64,000 nt of DNA from Bacillota bacterium (GTDB taxonomy: Bacteria > Bacillota > Clostridia > Christensenellales > SZUA-584), in assembly GCA_023390815.1 (NCBI GenBank), contig JAEWCC010000006.1, positions 1 through 64,000 of the forward strand. Direction: 5' to 3'. The notes beneath the pieces were generated by a model that was given only the letters and a program-made list of their open reading frames with translations, searched no databases and had not been told where the DNA came from. Below, piece by piece: positions 52,838-61,136 of this stretch. Positions within the stretch are counted from its first letter, which is position 1; every line of letters starts with the position of its first letter. Made by a program: the position numbers and the translations under genes.

Positions 52838-55237
52838 ATGAAGACGAAAAAAAGCTGGAAGATTGGATCAAAGCTGGTTGCGAAATGCGTCTGTATTCTG
52901 TCGGCGATTCTGATTGCGGCGTTTGCCGTAATTATTCTCGAAACCGCGAACTCGTCCAAGCAAAGTGCGATCAATAATATCACCGCGCTGGCCAAAGGCG
53001 ATGCGGCAACGATCCGGGCAAAGCTGGAAGTCCCGCTGGATACGGCGAGAGCCCTGGCCCAGTGCATGCAAGGGTACAAGGATGTCAACATCGAGAACCG
53101 CCGTATCTTTTTTAACAGCCTAATGCGAAATTTACTCGAGGAAAACGAAGATTTTCTGGGCGTATGGACATGCTGGGAACCCAATGCGCTTGACGGGCTT
53201 GACCCTCAGATGATGAATGCGGATGGGTCCGACAAGAGCGGGCGTTTCCTACCCTACTGGTATCGGTCGGGCGATGAAATCACACTGACCACTTTGGTGG
53301 ATTATAATACCGAGGGCGTCGGGGATTACTATCTGCTGGCCAAAAATTCGGGACAGGAAACCATTCTGGAGCCGTATGAATACGAAATCGACGGGCAAAG
53401 AGTACTGCTCACCACCCTCTCTATCCCGGTCAGGGACGAGAAGGGGAATATCATCGCAGTCACCGGCGTTGATCTCGCGCTGAACGATCTGCAGGGCATC
53501 AGCTTCGAAAACGGCGGCTATAGCAGCATCAATACCTATTTGCTTTCCAATAGCGGGACTTATGTGATTACCCCCGACGGCGATGCGCTGGGTACCTCGC
53601 TAACGGACAACGGACAGCCGGACGCCGGCGCAATCGCCGCGGCGATCGCCCAAGGGCAAGTCTATCAGCACGAGGGCGTCTCCCATTCCACTGGCGCCCA
53701 GGTGCAGAGCATCTATTACCCCGTGACCATTGGCAATACCGCCACGCCTTGGTCCGCTGCGATCGATGTAGACACCTCGGAGGTCATGGCAGCCACCACC
53801 CAAATGTCAGTGCAGTTGTTTATCATATTGGGCGCGTTGCTCGCTGTAATCGTCGTCTCTCTGCTTTTGATTGTGAAGGCCTCCATCAGTAAGCCGATCC
53901 GGGAGACAGCGGAGCTTGCAAAAGCCCTGGCATCAGGCCGTCTTGATGAACCGGTTGTGATCAAGGCAAATGACGAGATCGGCGAACTCAAAGGCATATT
54001 GGACAACCAGGTCCGCGGTGCGTTTAAAGCGATTGAAACCGCGCAGATTAAGGCTAAAAAACAAAGTGTTTTCTCAAGGGAGCATATCAATAAGCTGGTC
54101 GTCAATCTCGAACGACTGTCAAAGGGCGAGCTTTACTGCGATATGTCGGTGGGTGAAACCGATCAGGACATTGCGGAACTGCACGAGCTGTATCAAAACA
54201 TCAGCGACAATCTGCATAAGACCGTCAACGCGATCAATGGGTATATTAAGGAGATATCCCTCGTACTTGGTGAAATCGCGGACAAGAACCTCAGCGTGGG
54301 CATTTCGTCAGAATATCTGGGCGACTTTGTGGCGCTGAAGGACTCCATCAACCGCATTACCACTTCGCTCAGCGAGGTTATGACGGATATCAACACATCG
54401 GCCGATCAGGTTGCATCCGGCACGCAGCAGGTTTCGGGCAGCAGTCAGGAAATATCGCAGGGCGCCGCAGAGCAAGCGAGCGCCATCGAACAGTTGACCG
54501 CAACCATCACGCAGATATCGGATCAGACGCGGCTGAACGCGCAAAGCGCCAACGAAGCCAACCGGCTGACCGCCGACGCTAGGCGCGGTGCCGAGCAGGG
54601 CAACGAGCATATGAAGGCCATGCAGCAGGCCATGGAAGAGATCAACGAGTCGTCTGCCAGCATCAGCAAGATCATCAAGGTTATTGACGATATCGCATTC
54701 CAGACCAACATCCTTGCGCTCAATGCGGCGGTGGAAGCCGCCCGGGCGGGCGTCCATGGCAAGGGCTTTGCCGTGGTTGCGGAAGAAGTCCGTAATCTGG
54801 CCGCCAGAAGTGCGAATGCCGCCAAGGAGACTACGGATCTCATTGAAGGCTCTATCCGCAGGGCAGAAGCGGGAACCCGAATCGCCGATGAAACGGCGGG
54901 CGCGCTCGCTGATATCGTAAACGGCGTAGAAAAAGCGGCGCAATTGGTCGGGGAAATCGCCCAGGCGTCCGGCGAGCAGGCCAGTGCGATTATGCAGGTA
55001 AACCACGGCATCGAGCAGATGAGCCAGGTGGTACAGACCAACTCGGCGACGTCCGAAGAGGCCGCAGCCGCCGCGGAGGAGCTATCCAGCCAGGCAGAGC
55101 TGCTCAAGCAAATGATCAGCCAATTCCAATTGAAAGACGCTGCGGAGGGCCGGATACCGCGGGCCTTGGAAAAGGCCCCGTCGGAAACCCCCGTTGCGGT
55201 GATCGATCTGTCGGATCATGATTTCGGCAAATACTGA
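52838..55237 (+). CDS. Methyl-accepting chemotaxis protein with Cache sensor
   Basis: 799 residues from the ATG at 52838 (GAGGT seven bases upstream; the ATG at 52805 has GGAG directly abutting). First membrane helix ~20-45, extracellular double-Cache domain ~50-320 (FLGVWTCWEPNALDGLD, LLTTLSIPVRDEKGNIIAVT), second helix ~335-358, HAMP ~360-410 (SKPIRETAELAKALASGRLD), then a long coiled coil with the signalling hairpin tip IDDIAFQTNILALNAAVEAA and GKGFAVVAEEVRNLAARSAN. It signals to CheA/CheW, which are not in the window. The ligand is unknown. No C-terminal CheR-binding pentapeptide is seen. Confidence 0.95.
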   Translation: MKTKKSWKIGSKLVAKCVCILSAILIAAFAVIILETANSSKQSAINNITALAKGDAATIRAKLEVPLDTARALAQCMQGYKDVNIENRRIFFNSLMRNLLEENEDFLGVWTCWEPNALDGLDPQMMNADGSDKSGRFLPYWYRSGDEITLTTLVDYNTEGVGDYYLLAKNSGQETILEPYEYEIDGQRVLLTTLSIPVRDEKGNIIAVTGVDLALNDLQGISFENGGYSSINTYLLSNSGTYVITPDGDALGTSLTDNGQPDAGAIAAAIAQGQVYQHEGVSHSTGAQVQSIYYPVTIGNTATPWSAAIDVDTSEVMAATTQMSVQLFIILGALLAVIVVSLLLIVKASISKPIRETAELAKALASGRLDEPVVIKANDEIGELKGILDNQVRGAFKAIETAQIKAKKQSVFSREHINKLVVNLERLSKGELYCDMSVGETDQDIAELHELYQNISDNLHKTVNAINGYIKEISLVLGEIADKNLSVGISSEYLGDFVALKDSINRITTSLSEVMTDINTSADQVASGTQQVSGSSQEISQGAAEQASAIEQLTATITQISDQTRLNAQSANEANRLTADARRGAEQGNEHMKAMQQAMEEINESSASISKIIKVIDDIAFQTNILALNAAVEAARAGVHGKGFAVVAEEVRNLAARSANAAKETTDLIEGSIRRAEAGTRIADETAGALADIVNGVEKAAQLVGEIAQASGEQASAIMQVNHGIEQMSQVVQTNSATSEEAAAAAEELSSQAELLKQMISQFQLKDAAEGRIPRALEKAPSETPVAVIDLSDHDFGKY

Positions 55238-55253
55238 TACGTCAGAGCATATC

Positions 55254-55281
55254 AAGCCTCTTCATATGAAGGGGCTTTTTC
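55254..55281 (+). terminator. Terminator of the chemoreceptor gene
   Basis: 10-bp arms AAGCCTCTTC and GAAGGGGCTT (one T-G pair), loop ATAT, T run. Confidence 0.85.
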
Positions 55282-55362
55282 TGTAAAAACTCCGGCGATA
55301 GGTTGTATGCGATATGTTTTTGTGCGATAATACGGTAAGAATTTTAAAGAGGTATTAGGCTG

Positions 55363-56622
55363 ATGCTGGATATCAAAAGAATAAGGACAAACCCTGACGA
55401 GGTACGCAGCAGACTTGAAACGCGCGGCGTCACGGGCGTCGTGGAACAGGTTACTGGGCTGGATGAACAGAGGAGGGCGCTGATCGTTAAAACCGAGGCG
55501 CTCAAGGCGCAGCGCAACGAGGTCAGTAAGTCCGTCCCGGCGCGCAAAAAAGCGGGCGAGGACGTAACGGCGCTGTTCGAAGAGATGAAGCGCACCGCCG
55601 AGCAAATCAAGGAGATCGATACGGAGCTGGAAGCGATCGACACGCAGCTGCAAAACATCCTGCTATCCACGCCGAACATACCGCTCGGCGATGTGCCGGT
55701 TGGCAAGGACGATACCAGTAACGTTGAAGTGCGCCGCTGGGGTACCCCGCGCACGTTTGATTTTGAACCCAAAGCGCACTGGGATATCGGTACGGCTCTC
55801 GGCATATACGATTTTGAGACCGCCGCAAAAGTATCGGGCGCGCGGTTTGTATTCCTGCGCGGAGCGGGCAGCCGGCTTGAGCGCGCGCTCATCAGCTATA
55901 TGCTCGATACGCATACCTTGGGCGGGCCGTACACCGAGGTGTTCCCGCCTTTTATGGTCAACCGCGCTTCTATGCAGGGTACAGGCCAGCTTCCTAAATT
56001 TGAGGAGGACGCATTCAACGTAAAAAACAACGATTGTTTCCTGATCCCCACCGCGGAAGTACCCGTTACCAACATGTACCGCGACACCATCATGGAAAAG
56101 CTGCCGGTTTATCACACGGCATACAGCGCATGCTTCCGTGCAGAGGCGGGCAGCGCGGGCCGCGATACGCGCGGGCTCATCCGGAATCATCAGTTTAACA
56201 AGGTGGAACTTGTGAAGTTCGTAAAGCCGGAAAACTCACTGGAGGAGCTGGAAAGTCTGACACGAGATGCCGAAAAGGTACTGCAGGGCCTCGGCCTTCC
56301 GTACCGCGTGATGATGCTTTCCACGGGCGACCTGGGCTTCTCTTCCGCCAAAACGTACGACCTTGAAGTCTGGATGCCAAGCTATGGCCGTTATGTGGAG
56401 ATCTCCTCGTGCTCCAATTTTCAGGATTTCCAGGCGCGCAGAGCCGGTATCCGCTACCGCAGCGAAGGCGGCAAAACGGAATACGTGCACACGCTCAATG
56501 GCAGCGGCGTCGCGGTGGGCCGTACAAGCGCCGCGATCCTGGAGAACTACCAGCGCGCCGACGGCAGCGTGGATATCCCCGATGCGCTGCGGGATTTCAT
56601 GAGGACCGACATAATTCGGTAA
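55363..56622 (+). CDS. serS: Seryl-tRNA synthetase
   Basis: 419 residues. The N-terminal tRNA-binding coiled coil (~1-105, starting MLDIKRIRTNPDEVRSRLET) is followed by the class II core with motif 2 (TAYSACFRAEAGSAGRDTRG, LIRNHQFNKVELVKF) and motif 3 (NGSGVAVGRTSAAILENYQR). It charges tRNA-Ser, and the product also feeds selenocysteine synthesis where present. An AGAGGT site precedes the ATG. Monocistronic with two terminator hairpins; no T-box is seen. Confidence 0.97.
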   Translation: MLDIKRIRTNPDEVRSRLETRGVTGVVEQVTGLDEQRRALIVKTEALKAQRNEVSKSVPARKKAGEDVTALFEEMKRTAEQIKEIDTELEAIDTQLQNILLSTPNIPLGDVPVGKDDTSNVEVRRWGTPRTFDFEPKAHWDIGTALGIYDFETAAKVSGARFVFLRGAGSRLERALISYMLDTHTLGGPYTEVFPPFMVNRASMQGTGQLPKFEEDAFNVKNNDCFLIPTAEVPVTNMYRDTIMEKLPVYHTAYSACFRAEAGSAGRDTRGLIRNHQFNKVELVKFVKPENSLEELESLTRDAEKVLQGLGLPYRVMMLSTGDLGFSSAKTYDLEVWMPSYGRYVEISSCSNFQDFQARRAGIRYRSEGGKTEYVHTLNGSGVAVGRTSAAILENYQRADGSVDIPDALRDFMRTDIIR

Positions 56623-56655
56623 CTGGAATGGGAAGGCTATTCGCACATATAAAAA

Positions 56656-56682
56656 CCGCTGGCAAACGGTGTTTGCCAGCGG
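56656..56682 (+). terminator. Perfect 12-bp hairpin after serS
   Basis: CCGCTGGCAAAC/GTTTGCCAGCGG, loop GGT; no T run, so it probably protects the 3' end or works with the next hairpin. Confidence 0.6.
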
Positions 56683-56686
56683 GTAG

Positions 56687-56716
56687 AAAACAGGAGTGGT
56701 CATGCTCCTGTTTTTA
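56687..56716 (+). terminator. Terminator of serS
   Basis: 9-bp arms AAACAGGAG and CTCCTGTTT with an 8-base loop and a T run. Confidence 0.85.
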
Positions 56717-56723
56717 TGATAGC

Positions 56724-56746
56724 CCTGAAGGGTTACGCCCTTCAGG
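56724..56746. terminator. Hairpin between the convergent serS and spoIIQ genes
   Basis: CCTGAAGGG/CCCTTCAGG with loop TTACG, 14 bases past the spoIIQ stop; T tail weak. Confidence 0.5.
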
Positions 56747-56759
56747 AGGGGATATAACC

Positions 56760-57473
56760 CTAGAAGAAGTTAGCCGGATTCTTGTAGTCCCCGTTCACAA
56801 CATACTCAAAGTGTACATGATACGAAAGGTCCAGCTCCCTCGGCAGTTCGCCTACCGTACCGATCTTCTGGCCCGCGTTTACCTTCTCACCGGCTTCAAC
56901 AGCAAATTCCTTAAGCCCTGCGTATACGGTCTGGGCCTTATCGGAATTCTCGATGACGATCACGCCGCCCTCCGATTCGCTCGTGTAGATCTGCGTTACG
57001 GTTCCGGACATCGCCGCGACGACCTCAGCACCCTCTTTGGCCTGGATATCGATGCCGTTATGCGTCGCCCACATGTTCATCGATGTAAAGAACACCAGCT
57101 CGTCACCTGAGAAACCGTTGATAATCTGGCCGTCCACAGGCTTCTTTAGCGTAACGCGGCCGCTTCCGTTATTCGCGGTAACCGGTTTGGACCCTTCAGG
57201 CGTCGGAGACAGGGAAGGCTGTACCGTTGCGGTCGGCTTAAGCGTGGCTGTCGGCTTAATTTCGCTGGTCGGGACGTACACCACGTTCTGATCCGACCCG
57301 GTCGTATCGGGTTCCGCAATCTCAGCCTTTGGCCAGGCGATGATCGCCGTAATGCCCGCAGCCACGATGCACAGGAAAATCAGGACGTACAAACCCTGCT
57401 TTTGAAAAAACGTTTTTACGCTCTGCTTGTTAATTTTCTTTGCGATGCGGTCTTTTATGTCTTTATAACTCAT
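56760..57473 (-). CDS. spoIIQ: SpoIIQ-like M23-family protein
   Basis: 237 residues from the ATG at 57473 (GGAGGTG upstream): a short cytoplasmic N-terminus, one membrane helix (~28-48, GLYVLIFLCIVAAGITAIIA), a Thr/Pro linker, and a C-terminal LytM/M23 domain (~115-235) with HNGID and HVHFE, the zinc-binding H...D and HxH motifs. It lies 83 bases downstream of spoIID on the same strand, the familiar pairing. SpoIIQ sits in the forespore membrane and joins SpoIIIAH across the septum. The intact zinc residues are as in clostridial SpoIIQ, whereas the Bacillus subtilis protein lost them. Confidence 0.9.
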   Translation of the reverse strand: MSYKDIKDRIAKKINKQSVKTFFQKQGLYVLIFLCIVAAGITAIIAWPKAEIAEPDTTGSDQNVVYVPTSEIKPTATLKPTATVQPSLSPTPEGSKPVTANNGSGRVTLKKPVDGQIINGFSGDELVFFTSMNMWATHNGIDIQAKEGAEVVAAMSGTVTQIYTSESEGGVIVIENSDKAQTVYAGLKEFAVEAGEKVNAGQKIGTVGELPRELDLSYHVHFEYVVNGDYKNPANFF

Positions 57474-57556
57474 GAATTCACACCTCCACGCTATCATCTT
57501 TCCCATTTTTGTTATTGATCATACCCGAGATGAAAAAATGGGAGGTGTGAACCGAT

Positions 57557-58570
57557 TTATTCGACCGTTACGCCCGTAAAATAATGCTTCAAAATTTCGA
57601 TATAATCGGCGCCGTCTTTGGCCATTTCGTTTGCGCCGGTCTGGCTCATCCCCACGCCGTGTCCAAAGCCTATCGTGGAGAACGTAACCTCATCGGTTGC
57701 TTTGATCGTGAAATTCGTCGAGTTGAGCCCAAAAATCTGACGGACTTCGCGGCCTGTAAATTCTTTATTGCCCAGCTTTATGTTTTTCACACGCCCGCTA
57801 TCAAACCGCGTGATCTCGCCGATATCGTCTGCACTGCCACTCAGCTTAACGCCGGGAGAGAAATCCTCCAGCTTGCTGACAAACTCGTTATAGCTTACGG
57901 TCACCTTTCCATAATAATTGGAATATGACTCCTCCCCCGGGCTCTGTACGCTGACCAGGTAAGGCAGTGACTCAGAATAGACGTTGGCACAGTCCTCGGT
58001 CATGCCGCCCGCGCTCGAAAAATAGAATACCTGAATTTCATCGCCGCGGTAATAAATTTCCTGTCCCCGCGTTGCGTTTACCGCCTGTTTGATCTTATCA
58101 AGGTATTGTTCTTTGTTGCCGCCCCACGCCTCATTCATCTCATCCGCCGAAAGGTAAGCCTGGCATGACCCGCTGTTTGTACAAACGTCCGCACCCGGAT
58201 GCGCGCTACAGCCTCCGTTGTGTTTTAAGTGCATCGTATACGTTCTCGCGGCAACCGCCTGCGCTTTGAGCGCCTCCATCTCGTAGGATGCGGGCATTTC
58301 CCCTGCGACGACGCCGACGAGGTATTCTTCGATGTCCATGTCCACAATCTCGCCGTCCAGCCAAACGGCAATGACACCATTCTCTTCCTCGTTCTCCTTC
58401 TCGCCCGCCTCCGGATAGAATGTGACGCCGGGCTGCTGCGAGTTCTGCGGATTTTCCACCGTGTCGTCGCCGAGCCATGCGCCCACTGCCGAAAACACGA
58501 TCACAAACAATACCATAGCAGCGATCAGCAGTACGAGTATGCCTTCCTGGCTCAGCCTTCTTCTTCTCAA
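57557..58570 (-). CDS. spoIID: Stage II sporulation protein D (lytic transglycosylase)
   Basis: About 337 residues: one N-terminal membrane helix (GILVLLIAAMVLFVIVFSAV), then the SpoIID domain with the catalytic glutamate in VGVVAGEMPASYEMEALKAQ, AVAARTYTMHL, FYFSSAGGMTEDCANVYSES and the C-terminal GFGHGVGMSQTGANEMAKDG. It degrades septal peptidoglycan during engulfment with SpoIIM and SpoIIP. The best start is the TTG at 58570, six bases after GGGAGGG; a longer frame to 58609 also opens with TTG but lacks a ribosome site. It is upstream of spoIIQ. Confidence 0.93.
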   Translation of the reverse strand: MRRRRLSQEGILVLLIAAMVLFVIVFSAVGAWLGDDTVENPQNSQQPGVTFYPEAGEKENEEENGVIAVWLDGEIVDMDIEEYLVGVVAGEMPASYEMEALKAQAVAARTYTMHLKHNGGCSAHPGADVCTNSGSCQAYLSADEMNEAWGGNKEQYLDKIKQAVNATRGQEIYYRGDEIQVFYFSSAGGMTEDCANVYSESLPYLVSVQSPGEESYSNYYGKVTVSYNEFVSKLEDFSPGVKLSGSADDIGEITRFDSGRVKNIKLGNKEFTGREVRQIFGLNSTNFTIKATDEVTFSTIGFGHGVGMSQTGANEMAKDGADYIEILKHYFTGVTVE

Positions 58571-58757
58571 CCGTATCCCTCCCTCCGTATCCACATCTCT
58601 ATGGCGCAAGGATTACGTTTATGCACATAAAAGAAATATTCCACGCCGTTATTGTGTGCAAAGAGGCGATGTCGTATCGCCGTCCTTTCGTGCCAGACAA
58701 AAATACGCTGCTGGGATACCCAGTGCAAAACGGACGGTTTTATACTATAATGGGAGT

Positions 58758-59462
58758 ATGAAATGCAATGACGGAAAATGCGGCATTACCTATACGCTGA
58801 ACCGCAAGAAGATGAAAAATATCCGCATCCGCGTCACCGGCGATGCGCAGGTGATGGTTTCCGCGCCCAGGCATGTACCCGAAGCGCGCATTCACGCTTT
58901 TGTCATATCGCACGAAACATTTATCCGCGAACGGCTGCAGGATGTCGAGAAAAAGAGAAACGCTCACTACCCTTTAAACTATTCGGACGCAGACATGTTC
59001 AGCTATCTCGGCAAACGCGTCGTCCTCCGAGTGTGCGTCTCATCGCGCAGTGCCGCCGTGTTTTCCGGCAGCCAGCTGACGCTCTGCCTGCCGCCGGGTG
59101 CCGGACCGGATGAAGTCCGGGCATTGTTCATTCGTTGGGCGCGTTCGGAAGCAAGAAAAGTATTCGGACAGCGCCTGTCAATGCTGCTGCCCCGGTTCAG
59201 CGGAGCTGCAGCAATGCGCCTCTCCGTGCGCGACATGATCACGCGCTGGGGCAGCATCAATGTCAAGCGGCACACGATGAGCCTGTCTGTGCATCTGCTG
59301 CGATGCGAACCCGAGTTGATCGATTACGTAATCACCCACGAGCTTTGCCATATCGCGTTTCCGCGGCATACGGCATCGTTTTACGCGGCGCTAGAGGCGC
59401 GGTGCCCCGAGCGCGTGCTGCTGGACAAGCGTCTGGAAACATACGGTCTGGTGGGCTACTAG
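58758..59462 (+). CDS. YgjP-like zinc metallopeptidase (DUF45)
   Basis: 234 residues. The core is IRIRVTGDAQVMVSAPRHVP, then RDMITRWGSINVKRHTMSLS and the zincin motif VITHELCHIAFPRHTASFYA (HExxH with downstream H). This is the pattern of the M48-related YgjP/DUF45 family. The physiological substrate is unknown. A TATAAT box at 58746-58751 lies only seven bases before the ATG, and GGGAG is one base from it, so the message may be almost leaderless. It is divergent from spoIID. Confidence 0.88.
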   Translation: MKCNDGKCGITYTLNRKKMKNIRIRVTGDAQVMVSAPRHVPEARIHAFVISHETFIRERLQDVEKKRNAHYPLNYSDADMFSYLGKRVVLRVCVSSRSAAVFSGSQLTLCLPPGAGPDEVRALFIRWARSEARKVFGQRLSMLLPRFSGAAAMRLSVRDMITRWGSINVKRHTMSLSVHLLRCEPELIDYVITHELCHIAFPRHTASFYAALEARCPERVLLDKRLETYGLVGY

Positions 59463-59542
59463 ACAAGCGGTTTTATTCAATACCCCTAGCGGTTAATTCG
59501 CAAAAGCGAGAAAAGAGCTTACGTTTAGCGAGGCAGAGCAAT

Positions 59543-59571
59543 AAGGAGAGGCATTTTGGCTGCCCCTCCTT
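59543..59571 (-). terminator. Second copy of the tuf terminator
   Basis: AAGGAGGGGCA/TGCCTCTCCTT on the minus strand, a duplicate of 59772-59805, in the duplicated tuf tail. Confidence 0.7.
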
Positions 59572-59577
59572 TTAAAC

Positions 59578-59743
59578 ATGTCCGAATTACTCGATCACGC
59601 CGATAACGAGCCAGAAACCGTACAGCCGCCTTCACGGTTAGCGAAGCGAAGACCTTCTTCGGATAGCGATCGGGGTGATGAGCTTAATCTCCATCACGAT
59701 GTTATCGCCAGGCATCAACATTTCAATTCCTTCCGGAAGGTTG
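59578..59743 (-). pseudogene. Decayed duplicate of the tuf 3' end
   Basis: About 165 bases matching 59817-59977, the last ~55 codons of tuf, with substitutions and several one-base indels (compare CTCGATCACGCCGATAACG and TTCGATCACGCCGATAACG; both keep CATCACGATGTTATCGCCAG). It cannot encode EF-Tu. The flanking terminator is duplicated too, so the unit is about 230 bp. Confidence 0.85.
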
Positions 59744-59771
59744 TCTCTATAACGCTTTGCGAGGCAAAACA

Positions 59772-59805
59772 AAAAGGAGAGGCGTTTTGAACTGCCCCTC
59801 CTTTT
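59772..59805 (-). terminator. Terminator of the str operon
   Basis: 12-bp arms AAAAGGAGGGGC and GCCTCTCCTTTT on the minus strand followed by TGTTTT, just past the tuf stop. Confidence 0.8.
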
Positions 59806-59819
59806 AAAACATGTCCGAA

Positions 59820-61031
59820 TTATTCGATCACGCCGATAACGACGCCGGAACCGACCGTACGGCCGCCTTCGCGGATAGCGAAGCGGAGACCTTCTTCGAT
59901 AGCGATCGGGGTGATCAGCTTGATCTCCATCACGATGTTATCGCCAGGCATAACCATTTCGGTGCCTTCCGGCAGCTTGATGGAGCCCGTCACGTCCGTT
60001 GTACGGAAGTAGAACTGCGGACGGTAACCATCGAAGAACGGCGTATGACGGCCGCCCTCTTCCTTCTTCAGGACGTAAACCTGGCCCTTATAGTGCGTGT
60101 GCGGTTTGATGGTGCCCTTCTTCGCAAGCACCTGGCCGCGCTCGATTTCGTTTCTCTGCACGCCGCGGAGCAGCAGACCGACGTTGTCGCCCGCCATCGC
60201 CTGGTCGAGCAGCTTACGGAACATTTCAACGCCCGTAACAACGACGTCTCTGGTCTTCTCGGTCATGCCGACGATTTCGACGGAGTCCTGCACCTTGACG
60301 GTACCTCTCTCAACTCTGCCCGTGGCAACCGTGCCGCGGCCCGTGATCGAGAATACGTCTTCAACCGGCATCAGGAACGGCTTGTCAACGGCTCTTTCCG
60401 GGGTCGGAATGTAGCTGTCAACCGCATCCATCAGCTGATAAATGCACTGGCAAGCGGGTTCTTCTTTCGCCTTTTTGCCTTCGAGCAGGGCGTTCATCGC
60501 CTGCAGTGCGCTGCCGCGGACAACCGGAATATCGTCGCCCGGGAACTCGTAAGAAGACAGCAGATCGCGGACTTCCATTTCGACGAGCTCGAGCAGCTCT
60601 TCGTCGTCAACCTGGTCAACCTTGTTCAGGAACACGACGATGTACGGCACGTTAACCTGACGGGCGAGCAGGATGTGCTCACGAGTCTGGGGCATCGGGC
60701 CGTCAGCGGCCGACACAACCAGAATCGCGCCGTCCATCTGCGCAGCGCCGGTGATCATGTTTTTAACATAGTCAGCATGGCCCGGGCAGTCCACGTGTGC
60801 GTAGTGGCGCTGATCCGTTTCATATTCAACGTGAGCGGTATTGATCGTAATACCTCTCTCTTTTTCTTCCGGCGCTTTGTCGATTTCGTCATACTTCATG
60901 ACCGCCGCTTTGCCTTCCTGTGCAAGGGTCATGGTTATCGCAGCCGTAAGCGTCGTCTTGCCGTGGTCGACGTGACCAATCGTTCCGATGTTTACATGAG
61001 GTTTGTTTCTCTCAAACTTCGCTTTTGCCAT
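59820..61031 (-). CDS. tuf: Elongation factor Tu
   Basis: 403 residues. GTPase motifs: G1 GHVDHGKTT (~19-27), G2 RGITINTAHVEYET, G3 DCPGHADYV, G4 a modified NKVD (FLNKVDQVDDEE), G5 GSALQAMN; domains 2 and 3 follow and the protein ends VGSGVVIGVIE. It delivers aminoacyl-tRNA to the ribosome. AGGAGG lies before the ATG. The last gene of the str operon, 105 bases after fusA. A decayed copy of its 3' end lies directly downstream. Confidence 0.98.
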   Translation of the reverse strand: MAKAKFERNKPHVNIGTIGHVDHGKTTLTAAITMTLAQEGKAAVMKYDEIDKAPEEKERGITINTAHVEYETDQRHYAHVDCPGHADYVKNMITGAAQMDGAILVVSAADGPMPQTREHILLARQVNVPYIVVFLNKVDQVDDEELLELVEMEVRDLLSSYEFPGDDIPVVRGSALQAMNALLEGKKAKEEPACQCIYQLMDAVDSYIPTPERAVDKPFLMPVEDVFSITGRGTVATGRVERGTVKVQDSVEIVGMTEKTRDVVVTGVEMFRKLLDQAMAGDNVGLLLRGVQRNEIERGQVLAKKGTIKPHTHYKGQVYVLKKEEGGRHTPFFDGYRPQFYFRTTDVTGSIKLPEGTEMVMPGDNIVMEIKLITPIAIEEGLRFAIREGGRTVGSGVVIGVIE

Positions 61032-61136
61032 GGTTTTCTCCTCCTAATCGTTCTTGTTCATCATTTTAAACGTTATTATACAGGCTGTCAAATGCGCCTT
61101 TTCAGCCATTTTGAGCCCGCTTTTATGAGGCTTTCC

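Noticed and set aside
52740..52838. c-di-GMP riboswitch in the chemoreceptor leader
   Set aside because: Neither the type I nor type II aptamer consensus is present; only one GC-rich hairpin can be seen.
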